From Saccharomyces paradoxus (Eukaryota > Ascomycota > Saccharomycetes > Saccharomycetales > Saccharomycetaceae): a stretch of 64,000 nt of DNA. The position numbers and the translations under genes were made by a program. How positions within the stretch are numbered: position 1 is the first letter of the stretch; each line of letters opens with the position of its first letter. The notes below the pieces were generated by a model, which saw nothing but the letters and a program-made list of their open reading frames with translations, had not been told where the DNA came from and made no database searches. Of the stretch, positions 48,175-58,629 are shown one piece after another. The stretch spans positions 620,001 through 684,000 of the forward strand of contig NC_047500.1 in assembly GCF_002079055.1 (NCBI RefSeq), in the 5' to 3' direction.

Positions 48175-49464
48175 TTATTCCAATGTATTGTGTAATAGTT
48201 CCTCTATGGAATCCTTTTCTAGGTACTTCCCAATTAACACAATTTTACACTCCTTATTGGATCCGTCATATTCGCCTGGAAAGACATCGTATGTATCGCG
48301 GACACCCTGGATTACACGGGCAATAGGATTTTCACCTTCAATAAGTATCAGACCTTTCGTTCTTTGCACCTCCCAATCATGCCCATCATCTTGGGAACGC
48401 TCTCCCAGCACTGTCATGGCCCCAAAATTCTTCCACAATAAAGGCTGCAAGAATTTCTTAATAAATTTCTCGTTATATTCTTCTTCGTTTTTTAATGATC
48501 TGAAAGTAAGCATTATTGTGCCCATCCGATGATCATGGATTGTCCCATTTCCGGTGTTATTATCCAAGATGTCGGATATTCGTATACTGTCGTATGCATG
48601 AATATCTAGCAAATTATCGATCGGAATATCGCTATACTTGGTGAAGAACATCGGTGCAATGGAATTTACTTCCCGGACTCTTTCTTTTAAATGATTGACC
48701 ATTTCGGGCGAATGCTCGATAGTATCGTACTTGTTCATTATGATTCGATCAGCCATGGCTAATTGGAAGTGCGCAATGGTCAGATTTCCCTCCAAACCAA
48801 CTTTGTCACCATGCCAGTGGGCATCAACAGAAATGTCATCTAGGCATTTTAGTATGTGTTCACAATCCAAAACCGTGATGATCCCATCAATGTAAACGCT
48901 ACTATTCAATCCTTCATCCTGCCAGAACATTTTCGCAATAGGAGCAGGATCTGCAATACCAGAGGTCTCTAAAAGAATATAATCGATCTTGCCAGGTGAA
49001 CGTTCCACCATATCTTCGATGGCTTTAACACCTATATTTTTCAATGAACAGCACAAACACCCGTTCCCCAAATCCAGCCATTCTTGGTAGCTGCTCGAAC
49101 CATTTTTGATAGTCATAGCTTTTTCGATTTCACTAGAATCTCCGAATTCATTTAAAATTACAGCAATTTTTTTATCCGCACCTTTTAATGCAATTTTTTC
49201 CAGTAACGTCGATTTACCTGATCCTAGATAGCCGGTAATAATGCTCACAGGAATACGTTTCTTCTCGCGTAAATCTGTTGCGCCTGCAGAAATATTCTCC
49301 ACTTGCTTGTTTACTCTCTCTACTTTGGCATCACTAACAATATTTCCGCCATCATACGAAACATTTTCCAAAATTTCTTCTAGATTATTTTCTTCGCCTG
49401 TTACGAGGCAGGGCAGTTCACCATCTTCTTCCTCATTGAACCTGATGTTTCTCAACGCAGACAT
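48175..49464 (-). CDS. ZNG1: Zinc-regulated GTPase metalloprotein activator (COG0523)
   Basis: GTPase that delivers zinc to methionine aminopeptidase 1 in this family (orthologue of YNR029C). From the ATG at 49464 the protein is 429 aa, as in S. cerevisiae. It has an N-terminal acidic EEDGELPCLV motif (about 11-20), similar to the ELV motif that docks the MetAP1 zinc finger in animal ZNG1; G1 loop GYLGSGKST at 78-86; CXCC metal site at 136-139 (GCLCCSL); and a C-terminal CobW domain (about 300-429). An upstream in-frame ATG at 49566 would add 34 residues not present in the orthologue. Shares a divergent promoter with ALG12. Confidence 0.9.
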   Translation of the reverse strand: MSALRNIRFNEEEDGELPCLVTGEENNLEEILENVSYDGGNIVSDAKVERVNKQVENISAGATDLREKKRIPVSIITGYLGSGKSTLLEKIALKGADKKIAVILNEFGDSSEIEKAMTIKNGSSSYQEWLDLGNGCLCCSLKNIGVKAIEDMVERSPGKIDYILLETSGIADPAPIAKMFWQDEGLNSSVYIDGIITVLDCEHILKCLDDISVDAHWHGDKVGLEGNLTIAHFQLAMADRIIMNKYDTIEHSPEMVNHLKERVREVNSIAPMFFTKYSDIPIDNLLDIHAYDSIRISDILDNNTGNGTIHDHRMGTIMLTFRSLKNEEEYNEKFIKKFLQPLLWKNFGAMTVLGERSQDDGHDWEVQRTKGLILIEGENPIARVIQGVRDTYDVFPGEYDGSNKECKIVLIGKYLEKDSIEELLHNTLE

Positions 49465-49763
49465 TCTCCCACTTCCCGACGTTGAAAATTCCTCAATGGA
49501 AAGGATATTCTCCTGCTCATAATCGCATTGAACATTTAATATTCCATAATAATCAAAAATATACATTTTATTTCAGTAGTCAAAAAAAAAAATGAAAATG
49601 AAAAATTCGGCCCTTAAAAATGAACGACCTTTACTAGCCGGCATTTAATGTCGTGGCACTTCACAGTTTATAACGCAAGGAATTTAATAACAGGAAGTGA
49701 GATATTTAACCATTAGCATAGTGGAAAGAGTCCAATAAAAGACATTAGATAATAACTCAGTTG

Positions 49764-51422
49764 ATGATGCGTTGGTCCGTTCTCGATACAGTGCTGTTGG
49801 CCGTGATTTCCTTTCATCTAATCCAGGCACCATTCACCAAAGTGGAAGAGAGTTTTAATATCCAAGCCATTCATGACATTTTAACCTACAGCGTATTTGA
49901 TATTTCCCAATATGATCACTTGAAATTTCCTGGTGTGGTCCCTAGAACATTTGTTGGTGCTGTGATTATTGCGATGCTTTCCAGACCTTATCTTTACTTC
50001 AGTTCTTTAATTCAAGCTTCCAGGCCCACCTCTATAGATGTTCAATTGATTGTTAGAGCCATTATTGGCCTCACTAATGGGCTTTCTTTCATTTATTTAA
50101 AAAATTGTTTGCAAGATACCTTTGATAAAATCACTAGAAAGAAAAAGGAAGAAAATGAAGGCAAGGATATATATATTTACGATAGCGTTGGTTCGTGGTT
50201 CATTTTGTTTTTAATTAGCAGTTTCCATCTGATGTTCTACAGCACTAGAACTCTGCCCAATTTTATCATGACTCTGCCTCTAACCAACGTCGCATTGGGG
50301 TGGGTTTTATTGGGTCATTATAATGCAGCTATTTTCCTATCAGCACTCGTTGCAATTGTGTTCAGGCTAGAAGTATCAGCTCTAAGCGCTGGTATTGCCT
50401 TATTTAGTGTCATCTTTAAGAAGGTCACATTATTCGATGCCATCAAATTTGGCATCTTTGGTTTAGGACTTGGTTCCGCCATCAGTATTACCGTTGATTC
50501 ATATTTCTGGAAGGAATGGTGTCTACCTGAGGTAGATGGCTTCTTGTTCAACGTCGTTGCGGGTTATGCTTCCAAGTGGGGTGTTGAGCCACCTACTGCT
50601 TATTTCACACATTACTTGAGAATGATGTTTATGCCGCCAACTGTTTTATTATTGAACTACTTCGGCTATAAATTAGCCCCTACAAAATTAAAGATTGTTT
50701 CACTAGCTTCCCTTTTCCACATTATCGTTTTATCCTTCCAACCTCACAAAGAATGGAGATTCATCATCTACGCTGTCCCATCTATCCTGTTGCTAGGTGC
50801 CACAGGAGCCGCGCATCTATGGGAAAATATGAAAATAAAGAAGGTTACCAATGTGTTATGTTTGACCATATTGCCCTTGTCTGTAATGACCTCTTTTCTC
50901 ATTTCAATGGCATTCTTGTATATATCAAGAATGAATTATCCAGGTGGTGAAGCCTTAACTTCTTTTAATGACATGATTGTGGAAAAAAATATCACAAATG
51001 TTACTGTCCATGTTAGCATACCTCCTTGTATGACTGGTGTCACTTTATTTGGTGAACTGAACCACGATGTATATGGTGTCAGATACGATAAGACTGAAAA
51101 TGTCACTTTGCTGCAGGAAATGTGGCCTTCCTTCGATTTCTTGATTACTCATGAACCAACTGCCGCTCAGTTACCATTCGGAAACAAGACTGCCGATCGT
51201 TGGGAACTGATTGGCACAACAAAAATGTTCACCGGATTTGACCCAACATACATTACCACCTTTGTTTTCCAGGAAAGAGTTAACGTTTTGTCTCTGCTCA
51301 AACAGATCATTTTCGACAAGACACCTGCTGTTTTTTTGAAGGAATTGACCACCAATTCGATTGTGAAGAGCGACGTCTTTTTCACCTATAGGAGGATCAA
51401 ACAAAATGAAAGAGTTGATTGA
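49764..51422 (+). CDS. ALG12: Dolichol-P-Man:Man7GlcNAc2-PP-dolichol alpha-1,6-mannosyltransferase
   Basis: Adds the eighth mannose to the lipid-linked oligosaccharide in the ER lumen during N-glycan assembly. The multispanning GT22 protein (551-552 aa) begins with a lumenal-loop motif FTKVEESFN (about 25-33; Asp/Glu in this loop are catalytic in the family) and carries the GT22 hallmark HKEWRF at about 328-333. About ten to twelve membrane segments fill residues 5-385, followed by a lumenal tail with N-x-T sites. Two ATGs stand in tandem at 49764 and 49767; the second gives the 551-aa length of S. cerevisiae. Convergent with SSK2. Confidence 0.95.
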   Translation: MMRWSVLDTVLLAVISFHLIQAPFTKVEESFNIQAIHDILTYSVFDISQYDHLKFPGVVPRTFVGAVIIAMLSRPYLYFSSLIQASRPTSIDVQLIVRAIIGLTNGLSFIYLKNCLQDTFDKITRKKKEENEGKDIYIYDSVGSWFILFLISSFHLMFYSTRTLPNFIMTLPLTNVALGWVLLGHYNAAIFLSALVAIVFRLEVSALSAGIALFSVIFKKVTLFDAIKFGIFGLGLGSAISITVDSYFWKEWCLPEVDGFLFNVVAGYASKWGVEPPTAYFTHYLRMMFMPPTVLLLNYFGYKLAPTKLKIVSLASLFHIIVLSFQPHKEWRFIIYAVPSILLLGATGAAHLWENMKIKKVTNVLCLTILPLSVMTSFLISMAFLYISRMNYPGGEALTSFNDMIVEKNITNVTVHVSIPPCMTGVTLFGELNHDVYGVRYDKTENVTLLQEMWPSFDFLITHEPTAAQLPFGNKTADRWELIGTTKMFTGFDPTYITTFVFQERVNVLSLLKQIIFDKTPAVFLKELTTNSIVKSDVFFTYRRIKQNERVD

Positions 51423-51671
51423 ATTTCAACCAGCGGTGATTCGAGTTATATATAGGAAAGCTTTTTTCAATAGTTCACCTCCACAGACTTCAATTTTTTT
51501 ATTTTCGTACTTTACCTTTATAAATTTTTGTTCTCAAAATCACAACTATTATAAAAATGCTATCATTAATCTTCTATCCTTGCATTAAGATTATATACTC
51601 TTCCCCACTACATTCTATTTCGATTTATAACAACGTGATTATATATAATACAACAAACCTTTTTAACTTAT

Positions 51672-54600
51672 TCACTCTCTTTCTTCAGTATCTGTAGAGG
51701 AAGAATCGTCGCCAAAGGCTATTTCTCTAATTTGTACAATCCAAGGGTCCATCAACAGCTCAACTGCACTGGCTCTCTTGGAGGGATTTTGAATAAGACA
51801 TCTTTCCAAAAATTTCATACCAGCGGACGATACTTCATCCTTAGTAGGAAACTGTGGGGTATGTCCAGCAGCAACATGATACATGATAGCCCATTCATTG
51901 TCTAAGTTAGCCCATGGTCGTCTACCAGTGATCATTTCTAATACAACGCAGCCTAATGACCAAACGTCATCTGCTCCAAGTTTGCCCTTGGTGGTAGATC
52001 CAGTGATGGATTCTGGAGCCATGTACATAGGTGTTCCCATCATATCTAATAGACCATTTTCGTTATTTTTCACTGCCTTTGAATCAGCAACGTGGGTGTC
52101 GTCTTCGTGTTCACCATCTGTATTTTCTATTTTGTTCATACTTGCCAATCTAGTTCCATTATTAGCAATTTTTTTAGCAGCGCCAAAATCAACATACTTA
52201 ATAACACCATTAAAATCTAGTAGGATGTTTTCGGGTTTAACATCACGATGAACAATTCCAGATTCATGCAAATATGCAAGTCCTTCTAGTAATTGTAAAG
52301 TATAGACTTGAGTGACCATTTCGTCTTCAATACGACCATGCTCCAAAAGAGCTGCTAAAGAACCGCCTTCACAATATTCCATAAAGATGTTGACCTTATC
52401 ACGATGAACTTCAACACCATAGTATGAAACTATATTTGGGTGGTTCAATATCTCTAAGACACTCATTTCTTCCTTGATTAAGGGGAAAATTTTTTGCATT
52501 GCTTTGCTGTCTTGAATATTAATTTCCTTGACTGCTAAAATCTCACCATTATCCAAATCGACAGCGGAATACACCCTTCCAAAAGTACCACCACCAATAA
52601 AATTCCTCTTTTGCCATCTCATAGAAACGTTCGATATAGAAGATGCCAAAGAAACAAGATACTTGTTACCCTTGTCACTATCATCGATTACTTTACCAGT
52701 TTGATGGGGATTTCGCTTTATTCTTTCCTCCAATTCCATTATACTTTGTACTCGGAACTCAGAATTCACTTGTAGCATCATATCATCATCAAACACATCT
52801 TCCAAATCAAGATTTGATCTAGCCTGTTGATTAATTTTTTCGACTTCCATGGAACGTGCGCCTATTATATCAAAATGAGAAATAAGTAATGACATACATT
52901 CTGAAATTTTTTGCTTTAAAGAAGAGAATTGACATTCATCAAGAGCTAATATGTTCCAACCACTGACCATATGCATCGCGAACTCCATTGAGGTGACACA
53001 CCACCTAAATACCCTTTGGTCTGTCGGATCACAATCTTCAGCTAGGAACTTTAGCCATCCGATACTTAACCGCATCATTAAAAGTATGATTATAGATCTT
53101 TTTTCATTGTTGGCAATATTGATTCTCAAAAAGTTCAGACCAAAATCCCTCCCAAAAAGGAAAATATTATTTAATAAATCATTAACAGGGCTTACCTTTT
53201 TGAATGTGGTCATAATTTTCGTATAATTTTTCAGAACACTATACGTGCATCTGAAGTATGCCTTATTTATCCTTTGTAAGTTGTTTTTAACCGTTTCTGA
53301 AGAAGATTTTTTTTCCAAAAAAGAAACCGAGCTGCCGGCAATTTGTTGGAATCTATCACATTGGTATTCTAAAGCATAACTGGATCCTTGGCACATTAAA
53401 TCTATTGAATTGGGGATCACTTTCAGGTTCAGATCCTCTGGTTTTATGATTTTGTTATCGGACAGGTTATACATCTCACCTTCCCAAAGCAATGGTTCTT
53501 GTGGAGTTAATACCAATACGTAACCAAGAGAGTTCAACCTTGTTTCTAGTTCATAAATCTCCTCCTCTGTGCTCTTGCTATTTTCAAAATCTGGTTCACG
53601 GTTAACCCTATTACCGTTGTAAGATCTAGGCTGAGTAGTCAAATCATTTTTGATATAATAAAATGGGGTACCATCATTTGAGATATCTGAGCCTAGTGAT
53701 GAGTTCGAGTTCCAATTATCATCTAAAGCATTATAAATTGTCAGACTGTTGTTAATTTCTAGCTTAGGCACTAAATCACAACCGATATCTGAATTTTTAA
53801 TGATTCTCAAAATATCATCATCTTTACAGCCCAGTAGTTCTGGGCTACCAATCAAATAAGTACCATTTTGTTCTAGGTAGCCCCCCGTATATATAAGAAA
53901 GTGGCCTGTTTCTTTCAGCTGCCTTAGCACATAGTTATGATCTTCTATCTTATATCGAACAAAATTTTGGAATGCCTTTGTTAAAATATTGGTGAATCTA
54001 TTGAGTTTTCTTTTCATGGATCCAAGTATTTCAAATATTTGTACCAGCCATTTTTCGGCAGCAGCTTCATCCTCTAATTTTGGCGGGGTGTTTTGCTGCC
54101 TTAAAAGGTAAGCATGCAATCTGTGAACCAACCTAAGTGTCAATTTAGTAAACTCTGCGGCAATCAGTTCGCCAGCATCATCAATATAATAGCCGACGTT
54201 TCTAAACATCTCCCAGTATTTTAGTAGCAGATCGGGTTCTTTAGAAGTCTTAAATGAGTTCTTGCCGCTATATAATATTCTTAGTTCCAAAATAGAAAAA
54301 AAATATTCCAATCCCTCGACAACAGTATGATCAAATTCGGGATCGATTTTCACTTTGAAAAACCAGTCATTACAATAAGAAGCAACAGTGAATTTCATCT
54401 GGACCGCTAATTTGATATAAGTGCTGAAATCGTCCATCATTTGATCAATCATCATCAGTGTTGGATTCTGTATTTTCTTGGCATAAGATAGGCGAATCAG
54501 TATTATATCTTTTACTAAACGCATTGGAAACATTAATAAAAATTCCAGATCTTGGTCTAAATAAGATAAATTCAATTCATTCCACGTTTTTTGGTATTTT

Positions 54601-56411
54601 AAGAAGAAAAATTTGGCCTTCAAAATCCACGGCGCTAACGGAAAAAATATTTTCTTCTGGAATATTAGTTCAATATCCTTTTCCTTTATAATTTGTTCGG
54701 CAAAACGTTTACAATTAGTGGCGAACACAGCTGGATCATCCAGATTCACGTTGCTGTTATCCAACTCGGTAGTGCTCTCTAGGTCTTTATTGCCTATTAT
54801 CCATTTTTTCAAGTATGCAATATTAGTATCGAAGTTGAATTTGAAATTAAGCCAACTATTCAAAGTATCTATTCGATTCCTAAATGCTTCCGTTTTGGTG
54901 ATAGGTTTTTCACTGTGCATTCTTTTGATGTTAGGCCATAAATTTAAAACTCTATAATATTTGTCCACTAATGATTTGATAGTCTCCGCAGCCTCGTCGG
55001 CGCTCATATTATCTTCCAGTTTAAAGGCCATAATTTCTTGAAATACAGAATCAGTGGAATCTCTGAAGATTCTTAGAGATTTGTTCTGGTCTTCTACGGT
55101 CCTCCCATTCATCCATGCCTTCAACTCAATCCAAATGTCATCTGAAAACTGCGTATTAAAACCAGGGCCTTTCCCTTGATTAGCGATCTTTGTTTTTTCA
55201 TTTCTCACAATATCACCCTTTAGTACCTTAGATAACATTGTTTGCCATTCAAAACGGTTGTTCACCATAGGATTCTGTAACAATTTTGACAGCAAATCTT
55301 CGCTTCCCAGGATGGAATGCCATTCCTCATCTTCTATTTCGCGCGGTTGATCATTGTTCATATCCCTCAACCAATCTAATTTGCCTTTTAAATAATTTAA
55401 ACTCATCGAGACTACGTTTTCATTATTTTTTGAGTTTGACGTGATAAAATTATAGCCAAAATTGAAGTCGTTATCTTTATCGTCACCCTCCACCTTTAAA
55501 AGATCGTCCATTTCTAGTTCTAACTCATCTTCACCTTTGTTACTGTAATTTTCTTCGTCATCTTCAAAGTTGGATGATGCGACTATACCTCTTGTGTAAT
55601 AATCATCGTTAGCACGGTTTCTCATTTTCCTCAAATATAGTTGTTCGTTCAATACATATTGCTTTTTGTATGTTCGGAGGCTCGTTGTGCTTCCACCATG
55701 GTGAGCTACAGACCGTTGCGAGCTATTTGTTGTGACAATATCTTGCAAAGTGGAGGAGCTTGCTGACGCATTTGGTTGCGATCTGGTAGGAATATGTTTG
55801 TTCGAGGTTTGGTTCGATATGTTTTGTGGCGTTGACATAATTGATGTATTCGTTGTATTTAGCGAAGCTAATTCTGGTGATATCACCAACGTGGGGGTAG
55901 TCAATAATGGATCTTGGTTACTATTCATGGGGGGAGGCTTCTTGATAATCTCGCTTTCCGTTTTACTTGCCTCAACTTTTTTATGTACAGGAACGGGTTG
56001 GGTAGACAGTTTGGGTAAAGACTGCTGAGGGTTTTTTGGCAGAGGAAGACCAATATTGGAGGGTCGTCTACTCGATCTTGCCGATGAGCTGGAAGACCCA
56101 GAGATGGCATTTTGATGAAAAAATTGGCCTTGAGGTATTCCTGGAAGACGATTAAATAGCTGTACTGTATTTAATGGAGACTCTCCAGGGCTATAAACAG
56201 CATTTGGCGACCTGAAGTACTGGGTAGAATGCAGCCCTGGGCTGATGGGCGATGACGCTACTCGAGCTTGCGTAGTATTGGAATTTCGCCCCAAACTTTC
56301 AGACCTTAGCCTAGAAGAAGATGATGATGACGACTGCCTCTTTTTCGAACTGCTAGGCTTTTCTGAGGACTCGCCATAAGGCTTATAATTGAAGTAGTCT
56401 GAATGCGACAT
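51672..56411 (-). CDS. SSK2: MAP kinase kinase kinase of the HOG pathway
   Basis: Phosphorylates Pbs2 in the osmotic stress cascade after activation by Ssk1. The 1579-aa protein has a Ser/Asn-rich N-terminus (1-260), a regulatory region (about 290-480) that includes the Ssk1-binding and autoinhibitory segment, a long helical MEKK4-like middle (about 480-1240), and a C-terminal kinase domain (about 1266-1550) with GGGTFGRVY, catalytic [14 protein letters not shown] and the APE-type MAPES motif. Length equals S. cerevisiae Ssk2. The kinase insertion with acidic residues (TDGEHEDD) before [10 protein letters not shown] is normal. Paralogue: SSK22 on chromosome III. Confidence 0.97.
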   Translation of the reverse strand: MSHSDYFNYKPYGESSEKPSSSKKRQSSSSSSSRLRSESLGRNSNTTQARVASSPISPGLHSTQYFRSPNAVYSPGESPLNTVQLFNRLPGIPQGQFFHQNAISGSSSSSARSSRRPSNIGLPLPKNPQQSLPKLSTQPVPVHKKVEASKTESEIIKKPPPMNSNQDPLLTTPTLVISPELASLNTTNTSIMSTPQNISNQTSNKHIPTRSQPNASASSSTLQDIVTTNSSQRSVAHHGGSTTSLRTYKKQYVLNEQLYLRKMRNRANDDYYTRGIVASSNFEDDEENYSNKGEDELELEMDDLLKVEGDDKDNDFNFGYNFITSNSKNNENVVSMSLNYLKGKLDWLRDMNNDQPREIEDEEWHSILGSEDLLSKLLQNPMVNNRFEWQTMLSKVLKGDIVRNEKTKIANQGKGPGFNTQFSDDIWIELKAWMNGRTVEDQNKSLRIFRDSTDSVFQEIMAFKLEDNMSADEAAETIKSLVDKYYRVLNLWPNIKRMHSEKPITKTEAFRNRIDTLNSWLNFKFNFDTNIAYLKKWIIGNKDLESTTELDNSNVNLDDPAVFATNCKRFAEQIIKEKDIELIFQKKIFFPLAPWILKAKFFFLKYQKTWNELNLSYLDQDLEFLLMFPMRLVKDIILIRLSYAKKIQNPTLMMIDQMMDDFSTYIKLAVQMKFTVASYCNDWFFKVKIDPEFDHTVVEGLEYFFSILELRILYSGKNSFKTSKEPDLLLKYWEMFRNVGYYIDDAGELIAAEFTKLTLRLVHRLHAYLLRQQNTPPKLEDEAAAEKWLVQIFEILGSMKRKLNRFTNILTKAFQNFVRYKIEDHNYVLRQLKETGHFLIYTGGYLEQNGTYLIGSPELLGCKDDDILRIIKNSDIGCDLVPKLEINNSLTIYNALDDNWNSNSSLGSDISNDGTPFYYIKNDLTTQPRSYNGNRVNREPDFENSKSTEEEIYELETRLNSLGYVLVLTPQEPLLWEGEMYNLSDNKIIKPEDLNLKVIPNSIDLMCQGSSYALEYQCDRFQQIAGSSVSFLEKKSSSETVKNNLQRINKAYFRCTYSVLKNYTKIMTTFKKVSPVNDLLNNIFLFGRDFGLNFLRINIANNEKRSIIILLMMRLSIGWLKFLAEDCDPTDQRVFRWCVTSMEFAMHMVSGWNILALDECQFSSLKQKISECMSLLISHFDIIGARSMEVEKINQQARSNLDLEDVFDDDMMLQVNSEFRVQSIMELEERIKRNPHQTGKVIDDSDKGNKYLVSLASSISNVSMRWQKRNFIGGGTFGRVYSAVDLDNGEILAVKEINIQDSKAMQKIFPLIKEEMSVLEILNHPNIVSYYGVEVHRDKVNIFMEYCEGGSLAALLEHGRIEDEMVTQVYTLQLLEGLAYLHESGIVHRDVKPENILLDFNGVIKYVDFGAAKKIANNGTRLASMNKIENTDGEHEDDTHVADSKAVKNNENGLLDMMGTPMYMAPESITGSTTKGKLGADDVWSLGCVVLEMITGRRPWANLDNEWAIMYHVAAGHTPQFPTKDEVSSAGMKFLERCLIQNPSKRASAVELLMDPWIVQIREIAFGDDSSSTDTEERE

Positions 56412-56983
56412 TATTTGTGCCAGTAAAATAGCTTCCGCAGGAGCTTTCCTTCTTTTTTATTAATGGCAGACTATTTGTACTTGAAACTGCTCAATAGTAA
56501 CTTGAGAGAAAAACGGAGCTCACACAGAGGTTGACAAATATGTTTGAACCTTTTTTTTCTTTGCGATTCCTTTGTAAACCAGTAAATCGTTTCGACAATA
56601 CCCGTTCTTAGCTGTTCTTTAACAGTACTGCTCTTCAAGGTACTATTACACTAGTACAGCAACAACGATAATCTTCTAACCTCTTCTAATCTGCAGAATT
56701 GGCTTCTTTCCATCTCTGTTTACCCACCTTTATCGCCCTCTAGATTAATTAATTCTTCCATACAAAGAAACGCCCGAAAAGTGGCACCAGTTTCCCGGGT
56801 GATGGAGCAGTAATGATTAATGCAAATCGCTAAAATACTCACTGTTTCAGACCATAAAAAGCGGTATTTTCAGCGAGTTGCAGGTAGTTTGGAACACGTC
56901 GTGGCTGATTATCAAGTGCTGTTCATTGCTGTTGTATCCCCCCGCGTACTTTTATTTTTGATTAGAGAATTGACTCGGTAGAG
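56412..56983. promoter_or_regulatory. Divergent SSK2-PPG1 promoter region
   Basis: About 570 bp with no gene. An imperfect palindrome CACGTCGTGG sits near 56896-56905, close to PPG1, and a TTAATTAATT tract near 56745-56754. No operator recognised with confidence. Confidence 0.5.
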
Positions 56984-58090
56984 ATGGAATTGGACGAATG
57001 TTTGGAAAGACTATACAAAGCCCAGTTGCTTCCTGAAGTGACTGTAAGGGCACTCTGCTTTAAGTTGAAGGAGATGCTAGTGAAGGAGTCAAATGTGATT
57101 CATATTCAGACCCCTGTCACGGTAGTTGGGGATATGCATGGACAGTTTCACGACATGCTGGAGATCTTCCAGATAGGTGGGCCTGTTCCTGACACGAACT
57201 ATCTGTTCTTGGGCGACTACGTAGATAGAGGGTTGTACAGCGTGGAAACAATCATGTTATTAATTGTTCTTAAGCTTCGATATCCTAGTAGAATTCATCT
57301 ATTGAGGGGAAACCACGAGTCCCGTCAAATCACACAGAGCTATGGGTTCTACACGGAGTGTCTGAACAAGTACGGTGGTAATTCAAGAGTTTGGCAATAT
57401 TTAACTGATATCTTTGACTACCTAGTGCTATGCTGTATTATCGACGGCGAAATTTTTTGTGTTCACGGTGGGTTATCACCCAATGTTCAAACCATAGATC
57501 AGATCAAGATAATTGATAGATTTCGAGAAATCCCACATGATGGTGCCATGGCAGACCTGGTTTGGTCCGACCCGGAGGAAAACAATAATCCTACATTAGA
57601 TCATCCAGATAATTCTGGACAACATTTCCAAGTGTCCCCTCGTGGAGCAGGTTACACTTTCGGTAGAAGTGTGGTGGAGAAATTCCTGCGTATGAATGAT
57701 ATGAACAGAATATACAGGGCCCATCAGTTGTGTAATGAAGGTTATCAAATATACTTCGACGGATTGGTTACTACTGTGTGGTCAGCGCCAAACTATTGCT
57801 ATCGATGCGGCAATAAAGCATCTATTTTGGAGCTATATAGTAAAGATCAATTCTACTTCAACGTCTTCGAGGAGGCTCCTGAAAATAAACTGCTGAAAGA
57901 AAACAGCCTTAACGACAATTCCTCAGAAGACATCATCTCTAATCCGGTAGTCAACAGGAAATTAATTGCTGATTATTTCGAAGACGACTCTGCTTCCACC
58001 GATGGCTCCGCAGACCCTGAAATGTACATGTTTTCAGATGTATACCAAGCCAGATCAGCTTCTAATAGACACGTTGATTACTTCTTATAG
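56984..58090 (+). CDS. PPG1: PP2A-like Ser/Thr phosphatase Ppg1
   Basis: Catalytic subunit of the Far (STRIPAK-like) complex; linked to glycogen accumulation and to dephosphorylation of mitophagy receptor Atg32. The 368-aa protein has the PPP motifs GDMHGQ (49-54, the usual His in GDxHG), GDYVDRG (77-83), RGNHES (108-113) and HGGLSP near 163, with metal ligands intact. The core ends near residue 300 and is followed by a yeast-specific acidic tail (about 300-368) that replaces the DYFL-ended PP2A tail; interestingly it still ends in DYFL, the C-terminal carboxymethylation motif of PP2A. Length equals the S. cerevisiae protein. Confidence 0.96.
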   Translation: MELDECLERLYKAQLLPEVTVRALCFKLKEMLVKESNVIHIQTPVTVVGDMHGQFHDMLEIFQIGGPVPDTNYLFLGDYVDRGLYSVETIMLLIVLKLRYPSRIHLLRGNHESRQITQSYGFYTECLNKYGGNSRVWQYLTDIFDYLVLCCIIDGEIFCVHGGLSPNVQTIDQIKIIDRFREIPHDGAMADLVWSDPEENNNPTLDHPDNSGQHFQVSPRGAGYTFGRSVVEKFLRMNDMNRIYRAHQLCNEGYQIYFDGLVTTVWSAPNYCYRCGNKASILELYSKDQFYFNVFEEAPENKLLKENSLNDNSSEDIISNPVVNRKLIADYFEDDSASTDGSADPEMYMFSDVYQARSASNRHVDYFL

Positions 58091-58211
58091 CTAAGCTAAA
58101 CAATAGAAACGCATTATAGAGACAAGGGCACCTTATTATTTCTACATATTCTATCTCTCTCGGTTGCAAATGTATGTATTGTGTATTTAGATCAAAAAAA
58201 AAGCGCATTTT

Positions 58212-58433
58212 CTACAGGTAATACAACTCCAAATTTGTCTGATCATGCACCTCATAATCTTCCAAAGAGATGTGGTCCTTCAAAACACTTCCACCCTTCT
58301 GTAACACAATTTTATTTGGTTGAGTGCCAATTTGTAAGGACAATACTTTCTTGAAATCGCCTACGCTATCTTCACCAAGGCACTTCACCCTGACTTTTTT
58401 TCCCAATCGGTCATTCACGACCACTTCAATCAT
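58212..58433 (-). CDS. HUB1: Ubiquitin-like modifier Hub1
   Basis: Binds Snu66 non-covalently in the spliceosome and tunes use of weak 5' splice sites. The 73-aa protein has the full beta-grasp fold ([18 protein letters not shown]...) and ends in the double tyrosine YYL characteristic of Hub1/UBL5 in place of the di-glycine of ubiquitin, so no conjugation is expected. Highly conserved, no break. It shares a 171-bp divergent promoter with ABZ1 and is convergent with PPG1. Small size, but strong family identity. Confidence 0.96.
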   Translation of the reverse strand: MIEVVVNDRLGKKVRVKCLGEDSVGDFKKVLSLQIGTQPNKIVLQKGGSVLKDHISLEDYEVHDQTNLELYYL

Positions 58434-58569
58434 TCTCGGAGTACCTACTTACAGTCTAAGCTTTGCCACCCCTCTCCTTTCTTAATCTTTTATTCTCCCT
58501 CCTCATCTCTCTCAAACCCAAAACCGCGAATATATAAAAACAAGCAAGGATCCCGCAAAACTTAATACG

Positions 58570-58629
58570 ATGACCTCTCGAGATTTCACAAGGGGGACGA
58601 AGGAATGCTGTCCGATACAATCGACGTAA
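58570..58629 (+). other. Upstream ORF overlapping the ABZ1 start
   Basis: ATG at 58570 opens a 19-codon frame in a different register, stopping at TAA 58627-58629, so it spans the ABZ1 ATG at 58605. If transcribed, it would reduce initiation at ABZ1. Transcription start not visible. Confidence 0.5.
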
